A DNA stretch of 64,000 bases from Acidobacteriota bacterium (GTDB lineage Bacteria; Acidobacteriota; Blastocatellia; Pyrinomonadales; Pyrinomonadaceae). The stretch is from assembly GCA_003697135.1 (NCBI GenBank), contig RFGC01000047.1, forward strand, positions 1 through 64,000. Direction: 5' to 3'. Below, piece after piece: positions 45,327 through 55,059 of the stretch (positions are counted from its first letter, which is position 1; each line of letters opens with the position of its first letter). Position numbers and translations under genes: made by a program. A model generated the notes under the pieces. It made no database searches and was not told where the DNA came from. It saw only the letters and a program-made list of their open reading frames with translations.

Positions 45327-45941
45327 TTATTTAAGAGTTCTCCCTAAAACTTCAAAAAGAAACTCAAAAATTTCAACATGCCTTCTTGCTTCTGTGACGT
45401 TTTTGCCCCATGTGTAAAGCCCATGCCGACGCAGGTATATCCCATGAATTTTCGGGTTTTCACGCAGGACGTTTTCTATTACGTGGGAAAGAGCGATGTA
45501 ATCCTGCGAGTTTTCTACAATTGGGACAGTTTCACGGTGTTCATGTGTAGTAACTTCCGATAAACCTTTTAGCATTTCATAGCCTTCAATTTCTATTGCC
45601 CCTGACTCGAAGAAATAATCCGAAAGAATCGTTCCCCAAACCGAGTGGGTATGAAGGATCGCACTAGCATCGGGTCTCATTCTGTAGATTGCTAGATGAA
45701 GAAGCGTTTCCGCAGAAGGACGTCCAAACCCTTGCAATACTTCGTCATTGTCATCTATTTCTAAAAAATTAGTTTCATCAAGTGCTCCTTTGTCATTGCC
45801 ACTTGCAGTGATGCAAAGTCTGAATGGATCACGCGAAATCAAAGCGCTAAAATTTCCGCTTGTTCCCAAAACCCAACCGCGGCGGTAGAATTCATAGCCT
45901 GCTAAAGAAAGTTGTCTGCAGAGTTCTTGAAAACCAGCCAC
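45327..45941 (-). CDS. mtnB: Methylthioribulose-1-phosphate dehydratase
   Basis: Zinc-dependent class II aldolase-fold enzyme of methionine salvage, acting two steps before acireductone dioxygenase. 204 residues: 'GWVLGTSGNFSALIS', catalytic Glu region 'RPSAETLLHLAIY', zinc ligands 'ILHTHSVWG' and 'YLRRHGLYTWGKNVTEARRHVEIFEFLFE'. The pairing with mtnD distinguishes it from L-fuculose-phosphate aldolase relatives. An enolase-phosphatase is not in the window. Confidence 0.88.
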   Translation of the reverse strand: MAGFQELCRQLSLAGYEFYRRGWVLGTSGNFSALISRDPFRLCITASGNDKGALDETNFLEIDDNDEVLQGFGRPSAETLLHLAIYRMRPDASAILHTHSVWGTILSDYFFESGAIEIEGYEMLKGLSEVTTHEHRETVPIVENSQDYIALSHVIENVLRENPKIHGIYLRRHGLYTWGKNVTEARRHVEIFEFLFEVLGRTLK

Positions 45942-46018
45942 AACTAAAGTCTATATGCAGGTTCTCTAAACTTCAAGTTAGCTTAGTATCGAGATTCTGC
46001 CTACGTAGCACGAGACGA

Positions 46019-46875
46019 TCAATCTATCCTTGTTTCCAAAACATCCTGCAAGCTTCTAGGTAAAATTGAGAAAAAGTCATAGCCTGTTTTTCTCTCTATC
46101 TCTCTAACGGTCGTTTTGTATTGTGACCACCGGTTACTTTTTATTCCATTGTCGTTCGGCATGGTAACAGCAATAACACGGGTTTGCTCATTGATTGACA
46201 AGGGTGAAGCTCCTTTGGGCAAAATCACAGCTATTTTCCAGAAATATCTTGGTATAGTAATTTTTTTCTTTTAATTTTGCCTTTGTAGCCGTAGTTGCCC
46301 GCTATGATGTAAACGTCGTAGTTTTGCCTAACTAAAGAACGCAAATAGGATTCCAGACTTTCCCATGGTCCTCGGTTTAGGTCGGGAGTTTGAGGAGCTA
46401 TATTGGTCATCAAAAAGGTTGAAGCCATAGCTTCTCTTGTGCTTGTTCTGTCAGCACTGGGGCAAAGGTGGCCTCTATCGTATCCTGTATTAGTGTAATC
46501 TCCGGGATAGGCTTTCGGAAAGCTACTCGGCAGCCTATTGTCAGGACGGAATGAATCTTCTCTATTCACGCTTCCTAAATTTGCTTGGGTGACTCGCCAC
46601 GCAACCCAGTTTGGAATTACTCTGTTCCTAGAATACGAAATAACCATGTAACTGTTCACGAGTAGATAGTTTTCCGGATTATTCGTGTCAGCGCCTGAGG
46701 GATTCCCGTAAGGCAGGAAAATTCTTAGAGCTTCTTCATTGGATAGCGGGCTTGATGTGTAGCTATAACCAAAGCTTAATTCCTGCAAAAGCGAGATTCG
46801 GCTTTCCGCTGGCAGGCTTGACGAAATCGCTAGGATTAAAAGCAAAAGAGTGATTATTCTCCTGTAAAACTTCAT
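46019..46875 (-). pseudogene. Secreted NucA-family DNA/RNA non-specific nuclease, frameshifted
   Basis: The first part (46875-46231) has a signal peptide and the beta-beta-alpha-metal core: catalytic 'YDRGHLCPSADRTS' (DRGH 133-136) and the metal Asn region 'TNIAPQTPDLNRGPWESLE'. It then stops. The remaining C-terminal third continues in another frame ('IPRYFWKIAVILPKGASPLSINEQTRVIAVTMPN'). The break maps to a run of seven A (minus strand; T-run 46261-46267): one additional A restores a single ~285-residue frame. It may be a true frameshift, a sequencing error, or polymerase slippage. The catalytic half is intact. Confidence 0.8.
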
Positions 46876-47094
46876 AACCTTTTCTCCTGAGTTTTTATTT
46901 GTGGATTCAAGTTAAAAGTGTAGCTTGAGAGGGCTTAAGAATTTGTTAAGGCCCTATGAGATCGAGATTAAAATTTTGTAAATTCTAGGTGAGTCTCGGT
47001 TTTTCTTAAAGTGAAAACTCAACAAGTGGTAATCGAAGGTTTGAAAAGGTGGCCTTGAACTTATGGATGAGTTCTGATTAACTAAACTTGATTT

Positions 47095-48678
47095 ATGACG
47101 AGAAAAATAAAGAGAGTGGGCTTAAGAATTGGGAAAATTCAAAAAGGCTTTTCCGATAACCATTCTTTTTTGATGGGGATAATCGTTTTTCTTTTGTTCT
47201 ACAGTGTCGCATGTTTCAAGCAAGAACCGGTAACGAACCAAAACGAAGGTTCGGAGGAGATGCAATTTTCAGAACTACAAACGTCGGTTGAGAGCGACGC
47301 TCCTTTACAAGTTTCACAAAAACCTGAAGACGTAGTGTTGGCAAGCAAGATTGATAAGTTGATAGAAACCAGTCGGTTCGCAAATGCTCGTTGGGGAATT
47401 TTTGTTGTTAGCCTAAAGGACGGAAGAATTTTGACTGCCAGAGACGCTAGAAAGCCTTTTATACCTGCTTCAGTTTTGAAGATTCTCACTTCCGCAGTGG
47501 CTTTGGACAAGCTTGGAGCTGATTTTCGTTGGCAGACAAAACTTTTCACAAACGGAAAAATAGAGGATTCCGTAGTGAAAGGAGATCTGATTCTTTACGG
47601 TCAAGGTGCTCCAGATTTCGATGAATCAGGGGTTGAGGAGTTGGTTCAGAAACTCAAAGCTAAAGGAGTCAAGAAAATCACGGGTGACATAATTGGTGAT
47701 GAGAGTTACTTCAGAGGTGATAAACTCGGCGATGGATGGGTTTGGAACGAAATTCAATGGTATTACGGTGCTGAAGCTTCCGCTTTGACGATAAATGCCA
47801 ACCAAGTTGGTATCCATTTACAAGGTAGCAAGGTAACTTCTACAAGCGAATTTGTAGAAATCAAAGCAGAAGTCCAGCGTAGTTCTAGCAATGAGATTGA
47901 CTCAATTGGCGTCAAGCGTGAGCTAGGAGAAAACAGCATCTACGTTTGGGGAGCAGGTGGAAATCTAGATGTGAGATTGGCCGTTCAAAATCCTGCCCTT
48001 TGGGCGGCGAAAATTCTCGATAAAAAGTTACGTCAATCGGGCATCGAAGTTCAGGGTAAGGTGAAATCTGTGGATTGGAAGTCAAAAGAAAAACTCGATC
48101 CTGAAAATGCTACTGAGATTGCTAGCATTCAAAGCCGACCTCTTGGTGAAATAGTTCACAAAATGAACAAGTATTCTGTAAATCTTTATGCAGAGTTGAT
48201 TTTGCGAACGCTCGGCAAAAAGTTCGGTAGCGAAACTTTAGAGCGGAATCCAAAGATGAGAAAAGTCAGAGGCGACGATAGAGCAGGTGCTGCTGTGATA
48301 GAAAAATGGTTGGAGGAAAAAGGAATCAAGCTTCAGGAAAATGAATCCATAAAGGACGGATCAGGGCTTTCAAGATTGAACCTGGTCACACCTGAAACGA
48401 TTGCTAGAGTTCTAATTGCGGCCACGAAGATCAAGAATTCGGATGTTTTTGCCAAGTCTTTACCAATTGCGGGAATAGACGGGACTCTGAGTGCAAGGCT
48501 TACGAATTTTGCGGGAAAAATAAACGCCAAAACAGGTTCAATTTCTTTTGTTAATTCCCTTGCAGGTTATATCAGGAAAAGAGATGAAACTATTGTATTC
48601 GTAATATTTTGTAACAATGCTTCAGCAGAAAGTGTTACGCTTATTGATAAAATTGTCTCAGAATTAGCCTCACACTGA
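47095..48678 (+). CDS. dacB: D-alanyl-D-alanine carboxypeptidase/endopeptidase, PBP4 type (S13)
   Basis: Trims peptidoglycan cross-links in the periplasm. 527 residues: N-terminal membrane/signal segment ending 'LFYSVACFK', which could be a lipobox; serine active site SxxK in 'FIPASVLKILTSAVALDKLG'; SxN in 'NKYSVNLYAELILRTLG'; KTG in 'NAKTGSISFVNSLAGYI'. The large S13 insertion domain lies between SxxK and SxN. ATG 47173 inside the signal region is an alternative start. Confidence 0.9.
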   Translation: MTRKIKRVGLRIGKIQKGFSDNHSFLMGIIVFLLFYSVACFKQEPVTNQNEGSEEMQFSELQTSVESDAPLQVSQKPEDVVLASKIDKLIETSRFANARWGIFVVSLKDGRILTARDARKPFIPASVLKILTSAVALDKLGADFRWQTKLFTNGKIEDSVVKGDLILYGQGAPDFDESGVEELVQKLKAKGVKKITGDIIGDESYFRGDKLGDGWVWNEIQWYYGAEASALTINANQVGIHLQGSKVTSTSEFVEIKAEVQRSSSNEIDSIGVKRELGENSIYVWGAGGNLDVRLAVQNPALWAAKILDKKLRQSGIEVQGKVKSVDWKSKEKLDPENATEIASIQSRPLGEIVHKMNKYSVNLYAELILRTLGKKFGSETLERNPKMRKVRGDDRAGAAVIEKWLEEKGIKLQENESIKDGSGLSRLNLVTPETIARVLIAATKIKNSDVFAKSLPIAGIDGTLSARLTNFAGKINAKTGSISFVNSLAGYIRKRDETIVFVIFCNNASAESVTLIDKIVSELASH

Positions 48679-48684
48679 AAAACA

Positions 48685-49308
48685 TCAGGGTTTTTGGTCA
48701 ATCTCTGTTTGTTTTGCAGTTGTGCTACCCGTGCCATCTGAGCCGCGTTTTTGGTCAGTCTCTGTTTGTTTTGCAGAGTTTTGTTCTTTCATAAGTTGTT
48801 CTGCAGTTTGAAGGATTTCATCTATCTTTCCTTCTCCTTGAATCCTTTTCACAATCTCACTTCGGGAGTTTATCAAAACATAAGAAGGGTAACCTAACAT
48901 GAATCTGCCTTCTGAATCTCTTTTAGCATATCTAAGAATGATTCTGAGACCGTTGACGCCGACCATGAAATCTAAAGGGTTTTTTCTCAGGTATTTGGCA
49001 ACTATTGTTTCGTTCTCTGCTGTGATTGCCAAAACCTCAAGATTTATTGCACGTGCCTTTAGTTGTTGGCTAAGCTTGGAGAATTCGTCTTTGCATATTA
49101 TACAGCTCGTTGCCCAAAATATGATGAGTAGGTTTTTCCCTTCAAAGTCCTCTAGTGAATATGTTTTGCCGTCCAAAGAGTCAACGAAAAAGTCATACGC
49201 TGGTTGAAGCTCAGATTTGCCATTTGCCTCAGGCTGCGCGTAAAGGAGTGAAAACGATAATAGAACTATAAAGAGAACTAGCCCAAATCTCATTTTACCC
49301 TTTCGCAA
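48685..49308 (-). CDS. Secreted TlpA/ResA-like thioredoxin-fold protein
   Basis: 207 residues. The signal peptide is 'GLVLFIVLLSFSLLYAQ'; the thioredoxin fold has redox motif 'WATSCIICKDEFSKL' (CxxC) and the cis-Pro strand 'LGYPSYVLINSRSEIVKRIQGEG'. Likely a periplasmic thiol:disulfide reductase. The C-terminus carries a short duplicated tail ('AKQTETDQKR...' then 'AKQTEIDQKP'), seen in the DNA as a repeat at ~48691-48718 and ~48751-48778. Convergent with dacB, six bases apart. Confidence 0.82.
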   Translation of the reverse strand: MRKGKMRFGLVLFIVLLSFSLLYAQPEANGKSELQPAYDFFVDSLDGKTYSLEDFEGKNLLIIFWATSCIICKDEFSKLSQQLKARAINLEVLAITAENETIVAKYLRKNPLDFMVGVNGLRIILRYAKRDSEGRFMLGYPSYVLINSRSEIVKRIQGEGKIDEILQTAEQLMKEQNSAKQTETDQKRGSDGTGSTTAKQTEIDQKP

Positions 49309-49378
49309 ACCAGCTTAAAGATGCGAAAATCTTAAAAAGAGTTTTTTCTAAAGCTAGCTCAAAACGGAATAAAAGTCA

Positions 49379-50482
49379 ATGCTTCTAAGAAAAATTGGGG
49401 TTGAAAATTTCCGCCAGCTAAGGGGAGAGTTTTACTGCTCAGAAGGTCTTAACATAATTTTCGGTCGAAATGGACAAGGCAAAACTAACTGGATGGAAGC
49501 GATTTATATCCTCGCAACAGGAAGCTCCTTTAGAACGTCGAAAATTCAGGAAACAATTGCTTTTGATAAAGAAATAGCTAGCATTTGGGGCGAAGTTCTT
49601 CAAGGCTACGACATAGAACGTTTTTTGCAAGTTTTTATCGAAAAGAAAAGAAGGCTCTTTTTCGTCAACGGAAAGAGAACAAGCATTGAAAATTATCTTG
49701 AAGAAATGCATGCAATCGTTTTCAACGCAGATCAACTCGAAATAGTTCGCGGCGCGCCCGAAGCCAGAAGAAAGTTTCTAGATTCAAGCATAGTTGCCAT
49801 TTATCCTGCGTTTTACAAAACTCTTTCCGATTACAACCGATGTATAAAACAAAAGAACGCCTTGTTAGAAGAAGCTCAGAAAAGAGAATTGCCGAAGTCT
49901 TATGTTGCTGAAAGAATCGAGCCTTGGAATGAACAGATAATTCATCTAGCTTACAGAATACACAAAGCGCGCATTCGATATGTTGAATTGCTAAACGAAA
50001 TCTTGAAGGAAAAGTTATTCGCATTTGGTGAGGAAGAAGTTTCGTTGAGATACGTTTCTTCACTAGAAGGGAAAGGGGATTTGTCGAACTATGAGTCTTT
50101 GATGAGAGAGAGGTTGGATTTGAGACTCGAAGCAGAGATGGCGGTTGGACATTCACTCGTCGGAGTTCATAGAGACGACATGGAAATAAAAATCAACGGC
50201 TGGGATGTGAGAAAATACGGTTCGAGTGGCCAGCAGCGAAGTGTTTTGTTTCTACTACTGCTTGCTAATTTAACCATTTATCGTGGACGCACTGGAAGGT
50301 ATCCGCTTTTCTTGATTGATGATATAGATGCAGAATTAGACTACATGCGTCTTGAGAGACTTCTGGCGTTTCTGGACAGTAGGTCTCAAACATTTGTCAC
50401 AACTTCAAAGGAAAGTTTTATGGAAAGATTTCGTTTCATGGGAAGGGTTTTTATGGTTGAGGATGGGAGGATTTTTAGTTGA
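49379..50482 (+). CDS. recF: DNA replication and repair protein RecF
   Basis: SMC-like ATPase that loads RecA at gaps through RecOR. 367 residues: 'LRKIGVENFRQLRGEFY', Walker A 'FGRNGQGKTNWMEAIYILATGSSFR', 'FLDSSIVAIYPAFYKTLSDYNRCIKQKNALL', ABC signature 'YGSSGQQRSVLFLLLLANL' and Walker B 'PLFLIDDIDAELD'. It is separated from dnaN by 35 kb but remains within the same origin-proximal region. Confidence 0.94.
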   Translation: MLLRKIGVENFRQLRGEFYCSEGLNIIFGRNGQGKTNWMEAIYILATGSSFRTSKIQETIAFDKEIASIWGEVLQGYDIERFLQVFIEKKRRLFFVNGKRTSIENYLEEMHAIVFNADQLEIVRGAPEARRKFLDSSIVAIYPAFYKTLSDYNRCIKQKNALLEEAQKRELPKSYVAERIEPWNEQIIHLAYRIHKARIRYVELLNEILKEKLFAFGEEEVSLRYVSSLEGKGDLSNYESLMRERLDLRLEAEMAVGHSLVGVHRDDMEIKINGWDVRKYGSSGQQRSVLFLLLLANLTIYRGRTGRYPLFLIDDIDAELDYMRLERLLAFLDSRSQTFVTTSKESFMERFRFMGRVFMVEDGRIFS

Positions 50483-50503
50483 CCTGAAAACTCTTTTGAC
50501 AGC

Positions 50504-51241
50504 TCATTTCAGCAAGTTCTGTTTTTGCATATATTCTTGTAGTATCTGGTTTGATCGAGAGATGCTTTTTAATGCCCATTCTAGAAGAACTTGAATTTTC
50601 TCTGCTTCCGTTAATTTCCACTGAACGTTTGATTGACGCAATCGGCGAGTGGTTTCGTAAAGAATTATTGCCGTTGCAACAGAGATGTTATAGCTTTCGG
50701 TAAAGCCGTAAATTGGAATTTTGACGAATGAATCTGCCATTTCCAAAACTGTTTGTGTTAGACCTTCTTTTTCACCTCCCATAATGAAAGCTATGGGAGC
50801 ATCAAGCTCAAGTTCGTGAATAAGAAGAGTTTTTTCATGCGGAGTAGCGGCAACGAGTCGGTAACCTTGCTTTTTCAGTGTTTGCAGGCATTCCGCAGAG
50901 TTGTTTTGTCCCTTTTTGTCATAGATGTAAATATCTAACCACTTATCAGCTCCTTTTGCAATTCCTTTGGCAATTTTGTATTCGTGCCGATTTTCAATGA
51001 TGTGAACCGATTGAATCCCAAAGCATTCAGCGGTTCTAACGACGGCACTTGCGTTGCGTTCTTGATAAATATCTTCAACCGCCACTGTTAGGAAGTAGGT
51101 TCGATTCTCGATAACCTTCTCAAATATCTGCCTTCTTCGTGGTGTCAGATAGTTTTTCAGGTATTCCCACAGGAGCTTCTTTTCTTCGAGACTGAGAGCA
51201 TTCAGCAGAGTTGACCTATGGTTTTTTCTTGCGGTATTCAT
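50504..51241 (-). CDS. trmH: tRNA (guanosine-18-2'-O)-methyltransferase, TrmH
   Basis: SPOUT enzyme methylating Gm18 in the tRNA D-loop. 245 residues: 'YLTPRRRQIFEKVIENRTYFLTVAVEDIYQERNASAVVRTAECFGIQSVHIIEN' is characteristic of TrmH, followed by the knot region 'FIMGGEKEGLT' and 'IPIYGFTESYNISVATAIILYE'. The usual ESLN is ESYN here. It converges with recF, 21 bases apart. Confidence 0.88.
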   Translation of the reverse strand: MNTARKNHRSTLLNALSLEEKKLLWEYLKNYLTPRRRQIFEKVIENRTYFLTVAVEDIYQERNASAVVRTAECFGIQSVHIIENRHEYKIAKGIAKGADKWLDIYIYDKKGQNNSAECLQTLKKQGYRLVAATPHEKTLLIHELELDAPIAFIMGGEKEGLTQTVLEMADSFVKIPIYGFTESYNISVATAIILYETTRRLRQSNVQWKLTEAEKIQVLLEWALKSISRSNQILQEYMQKQNLLK

Positions 51242-51300
51242 AAAGTTTTTGATTACTTCGATCGCAATTACTCGAAAGTTTTACCGATTGGCAAGGATAT

Positions 51301-51723
51301 TTATTTTGTAGAGACCGCTATTTTTTCGATGGTGCTCGAAAGCTCGGAAAGTTTCTTTTTGACGCTGATTTTAAGACTATCTGATATATTTTCTCCTGAT
51401 GCTTTTAGATTTTCCAGTATATCCAAAAGTTCTTTTGCTTCGGAGATAGCTTTATTTATGTTCTTTTTTACTTCGGATTCAGTTGAGGTAGATTCTCCGG
51501 CGGTGAGTTTTTTTGCTTCCATGATTCCCCAATGAGTAATGCGAACGTGATGAGGTCTTTTGTCTTCGGTTATCCAGCCTTCTCTTGAAAGTCTTTCAAG
51601 TATGTCTGAGTAGCTAGAATAATAGCCTGTGGCTTTCAGAAGTTCTTTGAAATCAACAGGTTTGCTGTCTTTGCCTTGAGCCGCTTCGTAGATTTTTACT
51701 AGAACGAAGTGATAAGTATCCAT
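51301..51723 (-). CDS. Small protein with winged-helix-like N-terminus and coiled-coil C-terminus
   Basis: 140 residues. Residues ~1-70 ('FVLVKIYEAAQGKDSKPVDFKELLKATGYYSSYSDILERLSREGWITEDKRPHHVRITHWGIMEAKKL') look like a winged helix, as in transcriptional regulators. Residues ~80-140 are helical and likely coiled coil. No ligand domain. Function unknown; possibly a small DNA-binding regulator. It lies between glk and trmH on the same strand. Confidence 0.6.
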   Translation of the reverse strand: MDTYHFVLVKIYEAAQGKDSKPVDFKELLKATGYYSSYSDILERLSREGWITEDKRPHHVRITHWGIMEAKKLTAGESTSTESEVKKNINKAISEAKELLDILENLKASGENISDSLKISVKKKLSELSSTIEKIAVSTK

Positions 51724-51818
51724 AAATCTTCGGATTTCCTAGAAACTTTTACATTCAATTTATCACAAAAGATGCGAAAGCATCAAAAATTTTTAACATT
51801 CGCTTTGTAGAGAATGTT

Positions 51819-52781
51819 TTATATGCCTGGCGTTGCGACAGATTTCATTTTATCGAAGGCTATTTTTGCGGCGCCTAGAACTCCAGCCATTTCACCTAAT
51901 TCAGCCTTTAGCAGTTTTGCTCTTTGAGCAGGCTCTTCATAGGCTCTTTTGCGTATTTGTTCAATTGTATATGGAATAAAAAGCTCCCAACCTTCGCTTG
52001 CTCCACCACCGATGACGATTGCTTCTGGATTCAAAACATTTATCAATCCAGCTAGACCTATGCCTAGGTAAGTTCCCATCTGTTCAAAAACTTTTAGTGC
52101 TAGTTTGTCGCCTTGTTTTCCAGCTTCATAAACGTCTTTTGCTGTAAGAAATAGTCGGCTGTAGAGTGGTGATCTCGGATAATCACATCTAAATTCTTTT
52201 GTCATTCTGATTATTGCTGATGCGGATGAATACTGTTCCAAACAACCTCTTGAACCGCATCCGCAAGAAGCACCCATTGGCTCGACGGTTATATGGCCTA
52301 TCTCGCCTGCTGTGCCGTCAATTCCGCGCCAAAGTTTGCCGTCTAAAATAATTCCACCGCCAACACCGGTTCCTAGCGTGACCATTACAATTGAGTTAAA
52401 ACCTCTCGCCGAGCCAAAATTTTGTTCGCCTATCGCGGCCGCGTTTGCATCATTTTCTAAAAAGCACTGAATTTTCAGTTCATTTTCTAAAACCGAGCAA
52501 ATAGGCATTCCATCTAAAGCGGGAACATTTGGAGCTTTCATGATTATGCCCTTTTCAGAATTCAAAGTTGCCGGAGCGGCTATTCCCAAAGCATTGACTT
52601 CGTAACCGACTCTTCTGGCTTCATAAGAACACTCTTCAGCCAGCGAAACTATCTTTCTTATGATTTCTTCTCGTGTTTTTGGTGTTTCGCTTCTAGATTG
52701 ATAAAACATCTTTCCGTCTTTATCCACTAAGGCCATTCTTAAGTTTGTTCCGCCTAGGTCACAAGCCAATACAACTTTCAT
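51819..52781 (-). CDS. ROK-family glucokinase
   Basis: Phosphorylates glucose or a related hexose with ATP. 320 residues: 'LACDLGGTNLRMALVDKDG' phosphate-binding loop, 'ENDANAAAIGEQNFG' with the catalytic Asp, 'VTLGTGVGGGIILDGKLWRG', and zinc-binding ROK motif 'GCGSRGCLEQYSS' preceded by 'EIGHITVEP'. No transporter or repressor neighbours; glucokinase is the most likely of the ROK specificities because no helix-turn-helix is attached. Confidence 0.87.
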   Translation of the reverse strand: MKVVLACDLGGTNLRMALVDKDGKMFYQSRSETPKTREEIIRKIVSLAEECSYEARRVGYEVNALGIAAPATLNSEKGIIMKAPNVPALDGMPICSVLENELKIQCFLENDANAAAIGEQNFGSARGFNSIVMVTLGTGVGGGIILDGKLWRGIDGTAGEIGHITVEPMGASCGCGSRGCLEQYSSASAIIRMTKEFRCDYPRSPLYSRLFLTAKDVYEAGKQGDKLALKVFEQMGTYLGIGLAGLINVLNPEAIVIGGGASEGWELFIPYTIEQIRKRAYEEPAQRAKLLKAELGEMAGVLGAAKIAFDKMKSVATPGI

Positions 52782-52960
52782 CAGAATGCTCCTCTCTTTT
52801 AAGTAGTGCAGATTTTAATTTCAACGACTAAACCGCTGTTGTCAAGCTAAGTTAAAGAGTTTCCTGAAATAGCTCAAAAAAACTTTTTCAGATTTTGCAA
52901 GCTGTGAAAGGTGCGATTTATCATTTAGGGTTAGACAAGATTAAGTTGAGGAGAGCTTCT

Positions 52961-54913
52961 ATGTCGGAAAAGATTGAATCCATTCTTCAAGAGAGCAGAG
53001 TATTCATGCCACCATCTGAGTTTTCGTCTAAGGCGCATATTAAGAGTTTTGAAGAATACGAGCGGCTTTACAATGAAGCGGCTAAGGACACCGAAAAATT
53101 TTGGGCTTCGATTGCGGAAGAGAATCTTCATTGGTTCAAAAAGTGGGACAAAGTTTTAGAGTGGAACGAGCCACATGCAAAATGGTTCATCGGCGGCAAA
53201 ATAAATGCTTCATACAACTGCCTTGATCGTCATGTGCAAACGTGGCGTCGGAACAAAGCGGCGATTATTTGGGAAGGCGAGCCAGGTGAAGTTCGCACCT
53301 TGACCTACCAGCAACTTTTTCGTGAGGTTTGTAAGTTTTCAAATGTTTTGAAAAGTTTGGGTATCAGAACGGGCGACAGAGTAGCAATCTACATGCCTTT
53401 GATTCCCGAAGTCATAGTTGCAATGTTAGCTTGTGCGAGAATAGGAGCAACTCACACCGTAATTTTCGGTGGTTTTTCAGCCGAAGCTGTAAGCGACAGA
53501 GTCAACGATTGTCAATGCAAACTTATCATAACGGCTGATGGCGGCTACAGGCGCGGCGGCGAAATAAGACTAAAAGACACGGTTGATTTGGCAATGCAAA
53601 AAACGCCTTCGGTTGAAAAAGTGATTGTCTTTCGTCGAACAGGCTCTGCGGTCAACATGCAACAAGGACGTGACTATTGGTGGCATGAATTGATGGAAAA
53701 AGCCAACGAAAATTGTCCAGCAGAGGAACTTGATAGTGAACATCCGTTGTTTATTCTTTACACTTCAGGCACGACAGGGAAGCCGAAAGGAGTTCTGCAT
53801 ACAACGGGCGGATATTTAACCGCAGTGAACATTACTTCAAAATGGGTTTTTGATCTGAAAGACGAAGATATTTATTGGTGTTCGGCAGATGTTGGTTGGA
53901 TCACGGGGCATAGTTACGTTGTTTATGGACCCTTATCAAACGGTGCTACAGTGCTCATCTATGAAGGTGCGCCGAATTATCCTGATTTCGACCGTTTTTG
54001 GGCAATAATCGAGAGGCACAAGGTCAACATTTTCTACACGGCTCCAACAGCTATAAGGTCTTTTATCAGATGGGGCGAGGAATACCCTTCAAGGCATGAT
54101 CTATCGAGTTTAAGACTTTTGGGAACTGTCGGCGAGCCTATAAATCCAGAGGCGTGGATGTGGTATTACAAGGTTATCGGCAAGGAAAGATGCCCGATTG
54201 TTGATACATGGTGGCAGACCGAAACGGGTTCGATAATGATTTCTCCGCTTCCCGGTGCAACTCCGCTTATTCCCGGAACAGCTACAAGACCTTTGCCAGG
54301 AATTTTTGTTGATATTCAAACCAAAAAAGGCGAATCCGTTGGAGTCGGAGAAGGCGGTTATCTGGTGATTACTAAACCGTTCCCATCAATGTTAAGAACC
54401 ATTTGGGGCGATGATGAAAGATACAAAAGACAATACTGGTCGGAAATTCCGCATGTTTATTTCACCGGTGATGGTGCTAGAAGAGATGAGAGAGGCTATT
54501 TTTGGATAATGGGAAGAGTTGATGATGTTATCAACGTGAGTGGACATCGGCTTGGAACGGCAGAGATCGAATCTGCTCTGGTTTCACATCCTTTGGTTGC
54601 GGAAGCAGCAGTTGTCGGAAGACCTGATGAAATCAAAGGTCAAGCCATAGTGGCTTTTGTTACGCTTGAAGGTGGAAGAGAAGGAAGCAAGGAACTCAAA
54701 GAAGAACTTCAACAGCACGTTGTCAAAGAGATAGGTTCGATTGCAAAGCCCGACGAAATTCGTTTTACTGATGCACTCCCGAAAACTAGAAGTGGCAAAA
54801 TCATGAGACGACTTCTGCGTGAGCTTGCCGTTAGTGGCGTGGTTGCAGGCGACGTGACTACTCTAGAAGATTTTTCTGTGCTAGAAAAGTTGAGACTTGA
54901 CGAGGAAGAATGA
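52961..54913 (+). CDS. acsA: Acetyl-coenzyme A synthetase
   Basis: Activates acetate to acetyl-CoA through acetyl-AMP. 650 residues: '[35 protein letters not shown]', ATP loop '[21 protein letters not shown]', '[32 protein letters not shown]', '[44 protein letters not shown]', and the acetylation-regulated Lys in '[16 protein letters not shown]'. ATG 52961 is preceded by GAGGAG; the frame extends 22 codons upstream without similarity. Confidence 0.95.
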   Translation: MSEKIESILQESRVFMPPSEFSSKAHIKSFEEYERLYNEAAKDTEKFWASIAEENLHWFKKWDKVLEWNEPHAKWFIGGKINASYNCLDRHVQTWRRNKAAIIWEGEPGEVRTLTYQQLFREVCKFSNVLKSLGIRTGDRVAIYMPLIPEVIVAMLACARIGATHTVIFGGFSAEAVSDRVNDCQCKLIITADGGYRRGGEIRLKDTVDLAMQKTPSVEKVIVFRRTGSAVNMQQGRDYWWHELMEKANENCPAEELDSEHPLFILYTSGTTGKPKGVLHTTGGYLTAVNITSKWVFDLKDEDIYWCSADVGWITGHSYVVYGPLSNGATVLIYEGAPNYPDFDRFWAIIERHKVNIFYTAPTAIRSFIRWGEEYPSRHDLSSLRLLGTVGEPINPEAWMWYYKVIGKERCPIVDTWWQTETGSIMISPLPGATPLIPGTATRPLPGIFVDIQTKKGESVGVGEGGYLVITKPFPSMLRTIWGDDERYKRQYWSEIPHVYFTGDGARRDERGYFWIMGRVDDVINVSGHRLGTAEIESALVSHPLVAEAAVVGRPDEIKGQAIVAFVTLEGGREGSKELKEELQQHVVKEIGSIAKPDEIRFTDALPKTRSGKIMRRLLRELAVSGVVAGDVTTLEDFSVLEKLRLDEEE

Positions 54914-55059
54914 GCATTTAGTCCCGTAAAAGGCTTTTGCAATTTACCGACAGAGAGAATCTGAATCCCTTTTGAGAAAAAGCGAAGGTTTAGTTTTCTC
55001 CAATGACTTCAGTTAAACTAACAAAGTAGCTTGGGCTATTTTTTGCGTGCTTTCGACAA

